Below, piece by piece: positions 16,970-24,040 of a stretch of DNA of 30,866 bases. Source of the stretch: Bacillota bacterium (GTDB lineage: Bacteria; Bacillota; Clostridia; Acetivibrionales; DSM-1351); contig JAEZUC010000163.1 in assembly GCA_023443515.1 (NCBI GenBank), positions 1-30,866 on the forward strand. The letters run 5' to 3'. Numbering within the stretch: position 1 is the stretch's first letter; each line of letters opens with the position of its first letter. Both the position numbers and the translations under genes were made by a program. The notes under the pieces are model-generated. The model searched no databases. It was given only the letters and a program-made list of their open reading frames with translations, and had not been told where the DNA came from.

Positions 16970-17740
16970 ATGTCATATATTGTTGAAATTAAAAACATCG
17001 GAATGAATTATCAATCACCAAATGGCGAAATTCCTGCCATAGCTGGCATCAGCATGAATATATCCAAGGGCGAATTTATTTGTATTGTGGGGCCCAGCGG
17101 ATGTGGCAAATCAACGTTGTTATCTATTGTCGCAGGGCTTGTTAAGCCTTCTTACGGCAGGGTTGTCATAAACAGCGACCGTGATGATGGATGTCTGCAG
17201 CAGGTAGGTTACATGCTTCAAAAAGATTTTCTGTTCGAATGGAGTACTATACTTGAAAATGTCATGCTGGGGCTTGATATTAAGAAAGCCCTTACACCCG
17301 AAAACAGGGAATATGTTTATGATCTTCTTTATACATATGGACTTAGCGAATTCAAAGATAAATATCCTTCCCAGCTGTCAGGAGGAATGAGGCAGCGTGC
17401 CGCCCTTATCAGAACCCTGGCTTTGAGACCTGAGATACTTCTTTTGGATGAAGCATTTTCTGCCTTGGATTATCAGACCAGACTGGCAGTAACAGAGGAT
17501 ATATACTATATTATCAAGAAAGAAAACAAAACTGCAATTATGGTCACACATGACATAGCTGAAAGTATAAGTATGGCTGACAGAATTTTTGTTCTAACGG
17601 GAAGGCCGTCATCTATAAAAAGTGATCACAACATATCGTTATCCTGCAATGACGTAAGAACCCCTTTTAACAGCCGTGAAGCTCCTGAATTCAGACACTA
17701 TTTTAATTTAATATGGAAGGAGCTGGATGTACATGTTTAA
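16970..17740 (+). CDS. ABC transporter ATP-binding protein, nitrate/sulfonate/thiamine-precursor (SsuB/TauB) type
   Basis: A 256-residue cytoplasmic ATPase. Walker A GPSGCGKST is at 41-49, with the signature LSGGMRQRAALIRTL, Walker B LLLDEAFSALD and switch histidine MVTHDIAESISMADR, the pattern of the SsuB/TauB/ThiZ group. The start is the ATG at 16970 with GGGAGG eight bases upstream; a GTG at 16961 overlaps that site. It overlaps the permease by 14 bases, indicating translational coupling. Substrate unknown: no TPP, SAM or cobalamin riboswitch was recognised upstream. Confidence 0.88.
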   Translation: MSYIVEIKNIGMNYQSPNGEIPAIAGISMNISKGEFICIVGPSGCGKSTLLSIVAGLVKPSYGRVVINSDRDDGCLQQVGYMLQKDFLFEWSTILENVMLGLDIKKALTPENREYVYDLLYTYGLSEFKDKYPSQLSGGMRQRAALIRTLALRPEILLLDEAFSALDYQTRLAVTEDIYYIIKKENKTAIMVTHDIAESISMADRIFVLTGRPSSIKSDHNISLSCNDVRTPFNSREAPEFRHYFNLIWKELDVHV

Positions 17741-18551
17741 ACATAAACAAGAAACGAATTTGTCTCAGGAAAGGCTTGAGTACCTTAAATCCAAAAAACG
17801 GCGTAAAGTATCTGTTCTTGTAACACAAATAGTGATTCTTGTGGTGTTTTTTGCACAGTGGGAGATACTTGCAAGGCTGAATATTGTAGACTCCTTTATT
17901 ACAAGCCAGCCGTCCCGTATTGTTAATACCATAATCAATCTTTACAGAGAAGGACAATTGTTTCATCACATTGGTATTACATGCTGGGAAACTGTCGTAG
18001 GCTTTGTAGCCGGGACAGTGCTGGGTACTTTGATTGCTGTGGTACTTTGGTGGTCTGAGTTTTTATCAAAAGTGCTTGAACCGTATCTTGTAATACTGAA
18101 CAGTCTTCCCAAAATAGCTCTTGGGCCTATTTTTATTGTTTGGTTCGGAGCAGGGACTACTTCAATTATTATTATAGCACTTGCCATTTCAATTGTTGTG
18201 TCCATTCTGGAAGTTCTCAACGGATTCATGGCTACCGACGAGGAGCAGATTAAACTGGTAAAAACCTTTGGTGCCAGCAGGTTTCAGGTATTTACCAAAG
18301 TGGTTTTCCCTTCAAACCTTCCTGTAATAATCAATTCGTTGAAAGTAAATGTTGGTCTTTCATGGGTGGGAGTAATTGTTGGTGAATTTCTGGTTTCCAA
18401 ATCGGGACTTGGCTATCTAATAGTATACGGCGGTCAGGTTTTCAAGTTAGACCTGGTTATGGCAAGCGTTATAATATTATGCATAGCTGCAGGTATCATG
18501 TATCAAGCTGTTGTACTCCTTCAAAGAATCCTTATAAAAAAACATATCTGA
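17727..18551 (+). CDS. ABC transporter permease, SsuC/TauC type
   Basis: A 274-residue membrane permease with about six hydrophobic segments and the coupling loop VKTFGASRFQVFTKVVFPSNLP (EAA-like, with the conserved Gly). The family imports sulfonates, taurine, nitrate or pyrimidine precursors. The reading from the ATG at 17727 overlaps the ATPase gene by 14 bases; a second ATG six bases on (17733) is an equally good start. Ribosome site AAGGAG is shared. Confidence 0.88.
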   Translation: MYMFKHKQETNLSQERLEYLKSKKRRKVSVLVTQIVILVVFFAQWEILARLNIVDSFITSQPSRIVNTIINLYREGQLFHHIGITCWETVVGFVAGTVLGTLIAVVLWWSEFLSKVLEPYLVILNSLPKIALGPIFIVWFGAGTTSIIIIALAISIVVSILEVLNGFMATDEEQIKLVKTFGASRFQVFTKVVFPSNLPVIINSLKVNVGLSWVGVIVGEFLVSKSGLGYLIVYGGQVFKLDLVMASVIILCIAAGIMYQAVVLLQRILIKKHI

Positions 18552-18589
18552 TACTGATCTAAGTTTGATAAAAGAAAGGGGAATTGTAT

Positions 18590-19579
18590 ATGAAAAAATT
18601 ATTTATTTTATTAGCTATATTAACATGTATTATTTTTGTACTTCCATCCTGCGGGGATAATGATAATTTAACTAAAGTAAAGCTAAGTGAAGTAACACAT
18701 TCTGTTTTTTATGCCCCACAGTATGTTGCGTTGAATAAAGGGTTTTTCAAGGATGCAGGATTGGAAATAGAGCTCCAGAACGGCCAGGGCGCTGACAAGG
18801 TTATGACTGCAGTCTTGTCGGGACAATGTGACATAGGCTTGGCGGGCCCTGAAGCAAGTATATACGTATATAACGAAGGTAAAGCGGACTACGCACAGGT
18901 TTTTGCACAGGTAACCAAAAGGGACGGTTCCTTCCTTGTGGGAAGAAAACCGGAACCCGGTTTCCAGTGGAGTAGTTTAAAAGGTAAAAATATTATCGGC
19001 GGAAGAAAAGGTGGAGTTCCTGAAATGACTCTTGAATATGTTCTGAATAAAAACGGTCTTGTTCCAGGTGCTGATGTAAATGTTGATACAAGTATACAGT
19101 TTGCACTTATGGCCGGTGCGTTTACCGGGGGTAAGGGTGAATATGTAACTTTGTTTGAACCTGTTGCGTCCTCTCTTGAAAAGGAAGGAAAAGGCTACAT
19201 ATTGGCTTCTGTAGGTCAGGAAAGCGGCGAGATACCTTTTACTGCTTACTTTGCTAAAAAGAGTTATATAGAAAAAAATAAAGATGTAATTCAAAAGTTT
19301 ACAGATGCCCTTTACAAAGGCCAGGTCTGGGTAGACACCCATTCGCCCAAAGAAATTGCCGAAGTATTGAAACCGTCCTTTCCAGACACTGATACGGAGC
19401 TTTTGACGGTCGTTGCCGAAAGGTACAAGAAAATTGATGCCTGGTGCAAAGAACCAGCCATGAAAAAGGAGTCCTTCGAGCTGCTCCAGACTGTAATGAG
19501 TCAGGCAGGTGAACTCAAGCAAAAAGCTCCCTACGATAAGGTGGTTGTTAACACCTACGCCGATAAGGCGACTAAGTAG
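18590..19579 (+). CDS. NMT1/THI5-like ABC transporter substrate-binding lipoprotein
   Basis: A 329-residue binding protein. The lipoprotein signal ends in LPSC (lipobox). The mature domain has the NMT1-family opening FYAPQYVALNKGFFKDAGLE and the GQCDIGLAGPEASIY stretch. It completes the ATPase-permease-binding protein set, 38 bases after the permease. The ATG at 18590 is chosen (AAGGGG about eight bases up) over a TTG six bases earlier. Such proteins bind thiamine precursors, riboflavin, sulfonates or taurine; the ligand cannot be assigned. The gene ends 13 bases before palindromic repeat copy 1. Confidence 0.87.
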   Translation: MKKLFILLAILTCIIFVLPSCGDNDNLTKVKLSEVTHSVFYAPQYVALNKGFFKDAGLEIELQNGQGADKVMTAVLSGQCDIGLAGPEASIYVYNEGKADYAQVFAQVTKRDGSFLVGRKPEPGFQWSSLKGKNIIGGRKGGVPEMTLEYVLNKNGLVPGADVNVDTSIQFALMAGAFTGGKGEYVTLFEPVASSLEKEGKGYILASVGQESGEIPFTAYFAKKSYIEKNKDVIQKFTDALYKGQVWVDTHSPKEIAEVLKPSFPDTDTELLTVVAERYKKIDAWCKEPAMKKESFELLQTVMSQAGELKQKAPYDKVVVNTYADKATK

Positions 19580-19592
19580 GTTTTATATAGCT

Positions 19593-19876
19593 GGGCTGTT
19601 GCAAAACAAATTATTATCTTTTTGCATTCAGCCTGTACTAAGAGTATAAATTGTATCAATGGAAGCTTGGTTAAAGATATTTGCAGATGTTTATCGGCGA
19701 AGCAAGGATATTTTACCGAAAAACCTTCACGATGAAGGTTTTAGCGACACAATGAATCATGGACGATGAATGTGAGCGACGGTGAAATATCCTAAGATGA
19801 GCCGTTATAAACTCTTACAAATATCTTTGAAGCAATCATTGATACAATTTTATACGGTAGTACCGGTGAAAAAAGA
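19593..19876 (+). repeat. Palindromic non-coding element, copy 1 (MITE-like)
   Basis: A non-coding element lying between two convergent genes and repeated in inverted orientation at 26470-26776. A 44-base stretch (19740-19783) is identical in both copies. It starts with GGGCTGTTGCAAAAC and folds as nested arms: 19644-19661 with 19837-19855, 19673-19683 with 19818-19828 (perfect, 11 bases), 19706-19718 with 19780-19792, and an inner hairpin 19720-19728 / 19734-19742 (perfect, 9 bases). The right-hand terminal repeat seen in copy 2 is missing here: similarity ends at the metQ stop codon. No ORF of note. A transposon-derived MITE is the simplest reading. Confidence 0.8.
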
Positions 19877-20686
19877 TTAGAATAGTGGAACAACTGCTCC
19901 CTTGTATTTTTCTTCTATAAACTTCTTGACCTTTCCGCTTTTAAGTGCCTCCACCAACGCTTTTATGTCCTCTCTGTTCTCATCACCCTTGCGGATAGCA
20001 ATAATATTAGCATATGTCTTTGCTGCTACGGAGTCGGCTTCCTCTTTTTTAAGTGCATCTGTGGTAACATTAAAGCCTGCTTGGAGTGCGACATTTCCGT
20101 TTATGACTGCCAATTCCACATCAGGCAAAATTCTTGCCAGCTGGGCAGCTTCAAGTTCTTTTATCTTAATCTTTTTTGGGTTTTCAGTAATATCCTTTAC
20201 TGTTGCCTTCAGTCCGGCAGCAGGATTCACTTTTATAAGCCCGGCTGTTTCAAGAAGCAAAAGTGCTCTAGCTTCGTTTGTTGTATCGTTTGGAATGGCA
20301 ATAGTCGCTCCCTCAGTTATAGCATCAAGTGACTTTAGCTTTCCGGGGTATATGCCCAACGGTTCGTAATGAATTTCCGCTGCAGATACTAATTCTGTCT
20401 TATGTTCTTCATTGAAATTATCCATGTACGGCTTGTGCTGAAAGTAGTTGGCATCAAGGGTTTTGTCTTGTACGGCAAGATTTGGCTGAACAAAGTCAGT
20501 GAATTCCTTTATTTCCAGTTCGTATCCTTTGTCCTTTAGTACGCTTTGAACCTCTTTGAGTATCTCCGCATGTGGTGTAGGTGACGCTCCAACAACAAGT
20601 TTTTTGGATTGAGACCCGCAGCCTGACAATATACCTGAGACTGCAAATACCGTTGTAAGTAATAATGCAAGCAATTTTCTTTTCAT
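19877..20686 (-). CDS. metQ: Methionine ABC transporter, substrate-binding lipoprotein
   Basis: A 269-residue NlpA-family binding protein for methionine. The lipoprotein signal ends in ILSGC. The mature domain starts LVVGASPTPHAEILKEV, with DYEL-like EFTDFVQPNLAVQ and LDANYFQHKPYMDNF, the characteristic MetQ motifs. It is the last gene of metNIQ, 41 bases after metI, with AGGAGG before the ATG. Its stop codon abuts palindromic repeat copy 1, which may supply the 3' end structure. D- versus L-methionine or cystine specificity not determined. Confidence 0.93.
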   Translation of the reverse strand: MKRKLLALLLTTVFAVSGILSGCGSQSKKLVVGASPTPHAEILKEVQSVLKDKGYELEIKEFTDFVQPNLAVQDKTLDANYFQHKPYMDNFNEEHKTELVSAAEIHYEPLGIYPGKLKSLDAITEGATIAIPNDTTNEARALLLLETAGLIKVNPAAGLKATVKDITENPKKIKIKELEAAQLARILPDVELAVINGNVALQAGFNVTTDALKKEEADSVAAKTYANIIAIRKGDENREDIKALVEALKSGKVKKFIEEKYKGAVVPLF

Positions 20687-20727
20687 ATTAATGACCTCCT
20701 TTTTATATTAAAAGTTTTAACTTTGTT

Positions 20728-21393
20728 TTAACTTTGTTTTCTTTTATCACGCATTCTGGCTATTCCTGTTCCCGCCTCCTGTGCTACCTGTACAACGATA
20801 ACAAGCAGTGCTACAGTAATGAACATTATGTCATTCTGATACCTGTAATACCCATAGCGTATTGCGATGTCGCCGAGTCCGCCGCCACCCACTATTCCAG
20901 CCATTGCGGAATAGCCAAGTATTGTTGTGGTTGCTATTGCGGCCCCTGTAATAAGGGAGGGTATTGATTCAGGCAGCATGACCTTGCGGATTATCTCAAA
21001 GGGACTGCAGCCCATTGACACAGCCGCCTCTATAACACCCTTGTCAACTTCCTGAAGGGAGGATTCCACAAGTCTTGCAATAAAAGGTGCTGCCGCTATT
21101 ACAAGGGGTACAACGGTAGCAGTAGACCCGATGGTGGTTCCGATTAGTGCTCTTGTAACTGGCATTACAGCAATTAATAATATAAGAAAAGGAATTGAAC
21201 GAAGCAGATTTACTATTATATTCAGAACCTTATTAAGCTTTGGCATAGGCAGAATTCCGTTATTTTGGCTTGTAACCAGCAAAACGCCGAGAGGAAGACC
21301 TATCACATACGCTGCAAATGTGGAAACTAATGTCATATAAACTGTTTCAAGAAGACCTTTGGATATCATTATCCATGTTGAACTATCCCACAT
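20728..21393 (-). CDS. metI: Methionine ABC transporter permease
   Basis: A 221-residue membrane permease of the methionine uptake family with about five membrane segments and coupling loop EAAVSMGCSPFEIIRKVMLPESIPS. The ATG at 21391-21393 is preceded by GGAGG at nine bases; a TTG two codons earlier is too close to that site. It overlaps the end of metN by 11 bases. Length matches MetI. Confidence 0.93.
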   Translation of the reverse strand: MWDSSTWIMISKGLLETVYMTLVSTFAAYVIGLPLGVLLVTSQNNGILPMPKLNKVLNIIVNLLRSIPFLILLIAVMPVTRALIGTTIGSTATVVPLVIAAAPFIARLVESSLQEVDKGVIEAAVSMGCSPFEIIRKVMLPESIPSLITGAAIATTTILGYSAMAGIVGGGGLGDIAIRYGYYRYQNDIMFITVALLVIVVQVAQEAGTGIARMRDKRKQS

Positions 21394-22399
21394 GGTCAAA
21401 AACCTCCTCTACTGCAAGATTTCTTTCTTTAAGATAATTTATAATCTTTTGTGAAGTCAATTCGTCAGCAGGAAGCTGAATAACCATCTGACCAAAGGCT
21501 TTCCCATCTATATCGCGCATATCTGCAAGCATTATGTTAACAGGCGCCCCGCAGTCCAATATCATCCTGGCTACAACAGGCTCATAGGAGGAACTGCCGT
21601 CAAATACTATCCTGCAACAGCGGCTTCCCATATCTCTTTCATTTTTATTACCATTTGGGAAAACCAATCTCTGAGCTACATGTGTCTTGGGATGTGCGAA
21701 AACCTCAGATACCTTTCCCTCCTCTGCAATACCGCTTTTATCTATGATTGCCACATGTGAGCATATCTGTTCAACTACGCTCATTTCGTGTGTAATTATT
21801 ACAATGGTAATTCCAAGTCTGCTATTGATATCTTTCAGCAAGGACAGAATTGATTTTGTAGTATTAGGGTCAAGTGCAGACGTCGCCTCATCACAAAGCA
21901 AAACTTTTGGGTTTGTTGCTAATGCTCTGGCTATTGCAACCCTCTGCTTTTGTCCACCGGACAGCTGTGACGGGTAGGCTTCATGCTTGTCAGCTAAATC
22001 AACCAGCTCCAGCAGTTCCTTTGCCCTCTTTAAAGCTTCTTTTTTATCTATACCTGATATTTCAAGAGGAAACGTTATGTTTTCTATTGCCGTACGTTGC
22101 ATCAAAAGATTAAATTGTTGGAATATCATTCCCATAGACTTGCGTACTTTTCTCAATTCCTTTTCATTAAGGCCTGCCAAATCTACTCCATCTACTACTA
22201 CCCTTCCGGTTGTAGGTTTTTCAAGGTAGTTAATGCATCTAACCAGGGTGCTTTTTCCTGCTCCGCTCATCCCGATTATTCCAAAAATGTCGCCTCGGTT
22301 GATTGTAAGATTTACATTTTCCAGAGCCTTAATGTCTCTTGTTGTTCCTGAAAATATTTTGGTTAAACCCTCTATATTAATTACAGGCTTGCTGTCCAT
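21383..22399 (-). CDS. metN: Methionine ABC transporter ATP-binding protein
   Basis: A 338-residue ATPase. Walker A GMSGAGKS is at 43-50, with the signature LSGGQKQRVAIARAL, Walker B LLCDEATSALDP and switch histidine ITHEMSVVEQ. The C-terminal NIL domain (about 262-338) binds methionine and gives trans-inhibition in the family; this identifies it as MetN. I chose the ATG at 22397-22399 (AGGTGA six bases upstream); a GTG at 22408 lies in that site. First gene of metNIQ. Its leader holds a perfect 24-base palindrome and no SAM riboswitch. Confidence 0.94.
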   Translation of the reverse strand: MDSKPVINIEGLTKIFSGTTRDIKALENVNLTINRGDIFGIIGMSGAGKSTLVRCINYLEKPTTGRVVVDGVDLAGLNEKELRKVRKSMGMIFQQFNLLMQRTAIENITFPLEISGIDKKEALKRAKELLELVDLADKHEAYPSQLSGGQKQRVAIARALATNPKVLLCDEATSALDPNTTKSILSLLKDINSRLGITIVIITHEMSVVEQICSHVAIIDKSGIAEEGKVSEVFAHPKTHVAQRLVFPNGNKNERDMGSRCCRIVFDGSSSYEPVVARMILDCGAPVNIMLADMRDIDGKAFGQMVIQLPADELTSQKIINYLKERNLAVEEVFDHVG

Positions 22400-22427
22400 A
22401 ATTTTCACCTACCATAAGAACCTATTC

Positions 22428-22451
22428 ATACAATACATATATGTATTGTAT
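22428..22451. promoter_or_regulatory. 24-base perfect palindrome in the metNIQ leader (probable operator)
   Basis: The half site ATACAATACATA is followed at once by its exact reverse complement. It lies just downstream of the predicted metN transcription start (near 22455) and 28 bases before the ATG, so a bound protein would block transcription. The Rrf2-type regulator encoded divergently 170 bases away is a candidate ligand, but another repressor is possible. Confidence 0.65.
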
Positions 22452-22461
22452 TGTTTTCTAT

Positions 22462-22490
22462 AGTATAATGGCTGTTACTAATTTTGTCAA
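22462..22490 (-). promoter_or_regulatory. Sigma-A type promoter of metNIQ
   Basis: On the minus strand TTGACA (22485-22490) and TATACT (22462-22467) are 17 bases apart, close to consensus. Confidence 0.75.
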
Positions 22491-22500
22491 TAATATTTTT

Positions 22501-22522
22501 TAGTATACCTATAGTATTACTA
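22501..22522. promoter_or_regulatory. Imperfect inverted repeat between metN and rrf2 promoters
   Basis: TAGTATAC-CTATA-GTATTACTA: arms match apart from one extra base. It lies 10 bases upstream of the metN -35 and about 30 upstream of the rrf2 -35, a shared regulatory position. A possible Rrf2-family site. Confidence 0.4.
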
Positions 22523-22553
22523 GGGATTTAATTTGAATAAAAACCTAAAAATA

Positions 22554-22582
22554 TTGACACATTAAAAAGTATGTGGTTCAAT
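22554..22582 (+). promoter_or_regulatory. Possible promoter of the Rrf2-type regulator gene
   Basis: TTGACA (22554-22559) is followed after 17 bases by TTCAAT (22577-22582), a good -35 with a weak -10. It would give a leader of about 30 bases. Confidence 0.45.
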
Positions 22583-22618
22583 AAAACATATATAATTAGT
22601 ATGAAATCGGAGGTAATT

Positions 22619-23065
22619 ATGCGAATATCGTCAAAAGGAAGATACGGGCTAGCATCTATGATATGTGTTGCGCAGTTAGGCAGAAACGGTGATTTTGTAA
22701 CTGTAATAAGCATTTCTGAAAAACTCGGTATATCAAAAATATACCTTGAACAGGTTTTTTCTCTTTTGAAAAGATCAAAGCTTGTTACTTCCATCAAGGG
22801 ATCTCAGGGCGGGTATCAGCTGGCTAAATCCTCAGAAAAAATAACAGCCTATGATATTTTGCAAGCAGTTGAAATAAGCTTGTTTGAAAAGACAGAACGC
22901 TCTGTTTCCGAGCAGGCAGAGGAAATTGAAAAGTCAATAAATACCTTGATTTGGGATAAGATGGATGAAGCAATTTCCCAAGTCCTGAAGAACACAACTC
23001 TCAGGGATCTTGTTGATGAAGCTGAAAGAAATCAGGAAGATGATTCCTTTATGTTTTATATCTAA
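22619..23065 (+). CDS. Rrf2-family transcription regulator (CymR-like, no Fe-S ligands)
   Basis: A 148-residue winged-helix regulator. The opening MRISSKGRYGLASM, the recognition helix region SISEKLGISKIYLEQVFSLL and the wing KGSQGGYQLAK are typical of Rrf2 proteins. Only one cysteine (C16) is present, so the three-cysteine cluster site of IscR/NsrR is absent and it resembles CymR, the cysteine-metabolism repressor. The start is the ATG at 22619 (GGAGG five bases before); an upstream in-frame ATG at 22571 lies within the likely promoter. Divergent from metNIQ and convergent with the LarE-like gene, both sulfur-related, which supports a sulfur-control role (inference). Confidence 0.88.
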   Translation: MRISSKGRYGLASMICVAQLGRNGDFVTVISISEKLGISKIYLEQVFSLLKRSKLVTSIKGSQGGYQLAKSSEKITAYDILQAVEISLFEKTERSVSEQAEEIEKSINTLIWDKMDEAISQVLKNTTLRDLVDEAERNQEDDSFMFYI

Positions 23066-23090
23066 TTAAGTTTATCATAAAATGGTTTTA

Positions 23091-23134
23091 CTGCTGCAAA
23101 AATCCTGTTTTGCTAACCAAATTTATTGCAGCAG
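23091..23134. other. Stem-loop between convergent rrf2 and larE-like genes
   Basis: CTGCTGCAA (23091-23099) pairs with TTGCAGCAG (23126-23134) across a 26-base loop. It lies between two converging stop codons where a terminator is expected, but no clear T tract follows on either strand, so terminator function is uncertain. Confidence 0.4.
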
Positions 23135-23151
23135 TGTCCACTGATGTTTCT

Positions 23152-23961
23152 TTATAGTGCTAACCCTTCATTCATACTGCCTGTTCTATAGCCTTTTAAA
23201 TCCAGTGCAGTATACATAAAGCCTATTTTTTTGAATTCAGAATAAACCTTTTCTCTTATGTCATTATCAATAAATTTCAAGAACTGTTCCTGCCCCACTT
23301 CAATTCTTGCTATGTCCCCATGGAACCTCACTCTTACCTGCTTAAAGCCTAAATCCATTAATAGTTGTTCTGCTCTGTCTATCATTCTGAGCCTTTGATG
23401 CGTTATTTTTTCTCCGTAGGGAAATCTTGAGGACAGGCACGCAAATGCTGGTTTATCCCAAGTTTTAAGCCCCATTTCCTTCGAAAGAAAACGTATTTCG
23501 TCCTTTGTAAGCAGTGCGTCTTTCAGCGGGCTAAGTACGCCATGCTCGCTAACTGCCTGAAGACCCGGTCTGTAATCTCCCAAGTCATCATGGTTCGAGC
23601 CTTCCAGAATATGTTTTACGTTTTCCTCTTGGGCAACTGACTGAATTTTATCATATAGCTCATTTTTGCATAAATAGCAGCGGTTAACGGGATTATCCGA
23701 AAAACCTTCAACATCCAGTTCCTCGGAGTCTATGATTCTATGCCTTATACCGTAGTTCGTTGTAAATTCCTTTGCTTCATTCATTTCTCTTTCTGGATAT
23801 GTAGAAGAATGCGCAGTCACTGCCACAATATCTTTTCCAAGTACGTCAAATGCTACCTTTAATAAAAAGGAAGAATCCACTCCTCCGGAAAAAGCTACCG
23901 CAGCACTTCCCAAGGATTTTATATTTGTTTTCAGAAAATCAAGTTTGTCAAATACGCTCAT
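23152..23961 (-). CDS. larE: LarE-like ATP-dependent sulfur transferase with three cysteines
   Basis: A 269-residue cytoplasmic PP-loop ATPase. The PP-loop is SGGVDSSFL near 25-33. The LarE signature is around ACLSSRFPYGE with C175, which lines up with the sulfur-donating cysteine (Cys176) of Lactobacillus LarE. C95 and C98 form an additional CxxC (RCYLCK); these three are the only cysteines. LarE makes the nickel-pincer cofactor of lactate racemase by adding sulfur to a nicotinate derivative. No larA, larB or larC lies in this window, so the partner pathway is unknown; other LarE relatives may act on other acceptors. GGGAGG precedes the ATG. Confidence 0.8.
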   Translation of the reverse strand: MSVFDKLDFLKTNIKSLGSAAVAFSGGVDSSFLLKVAFDVLGKDIVAVTAHSSTYPEREMNEAKEFTTNYGIRHRIIDSEELDVEGFSDNPVNRCYLCKNELYDKIQSVAQEENVKHILEGSNHDDLGDYRPGLQAVSEHGVLSPLKDALLTKDEIRFLSKEMGLKTWDKPAFACLSSRFPYGEKITHQRLRMIDRAEQLLMDLGFKQVRVRFHGDIARIEVGQEQFLKFIDNDIREKVYSEFKKIGFMYTALDLKGYRTGSMNEGLAL

Positions 23962-24040
23962 AATATCCTCCCGGAAATCTTATTCCTAGTGTTCCTATAT
24001 AAATTATAATGATAATACAATAATGATATATCTGTGTCAA

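Noticed and set aside
18977..19522. 181-codon open frame on the minus strand inside the NMT1-like gene
   Set aside because: It is antisense to a well-supported lipoprotein gene, has no recognisable domain and no ribosome site.
22400..22570. SAM (S-box) riboswitch or T-box upstream of metN
   Set aside because: The leader after the predicted start is only about 55 bases and lacks the conserved cores; a palindromic operator is there instead.
23091..23134. Third copy or fragment of the palindromic element (shares a TTGCA-rich stem)
   Set aside because: Only a few bases match; the nested arms and 44-base core are absent, so it is treated as a local stem-loop.
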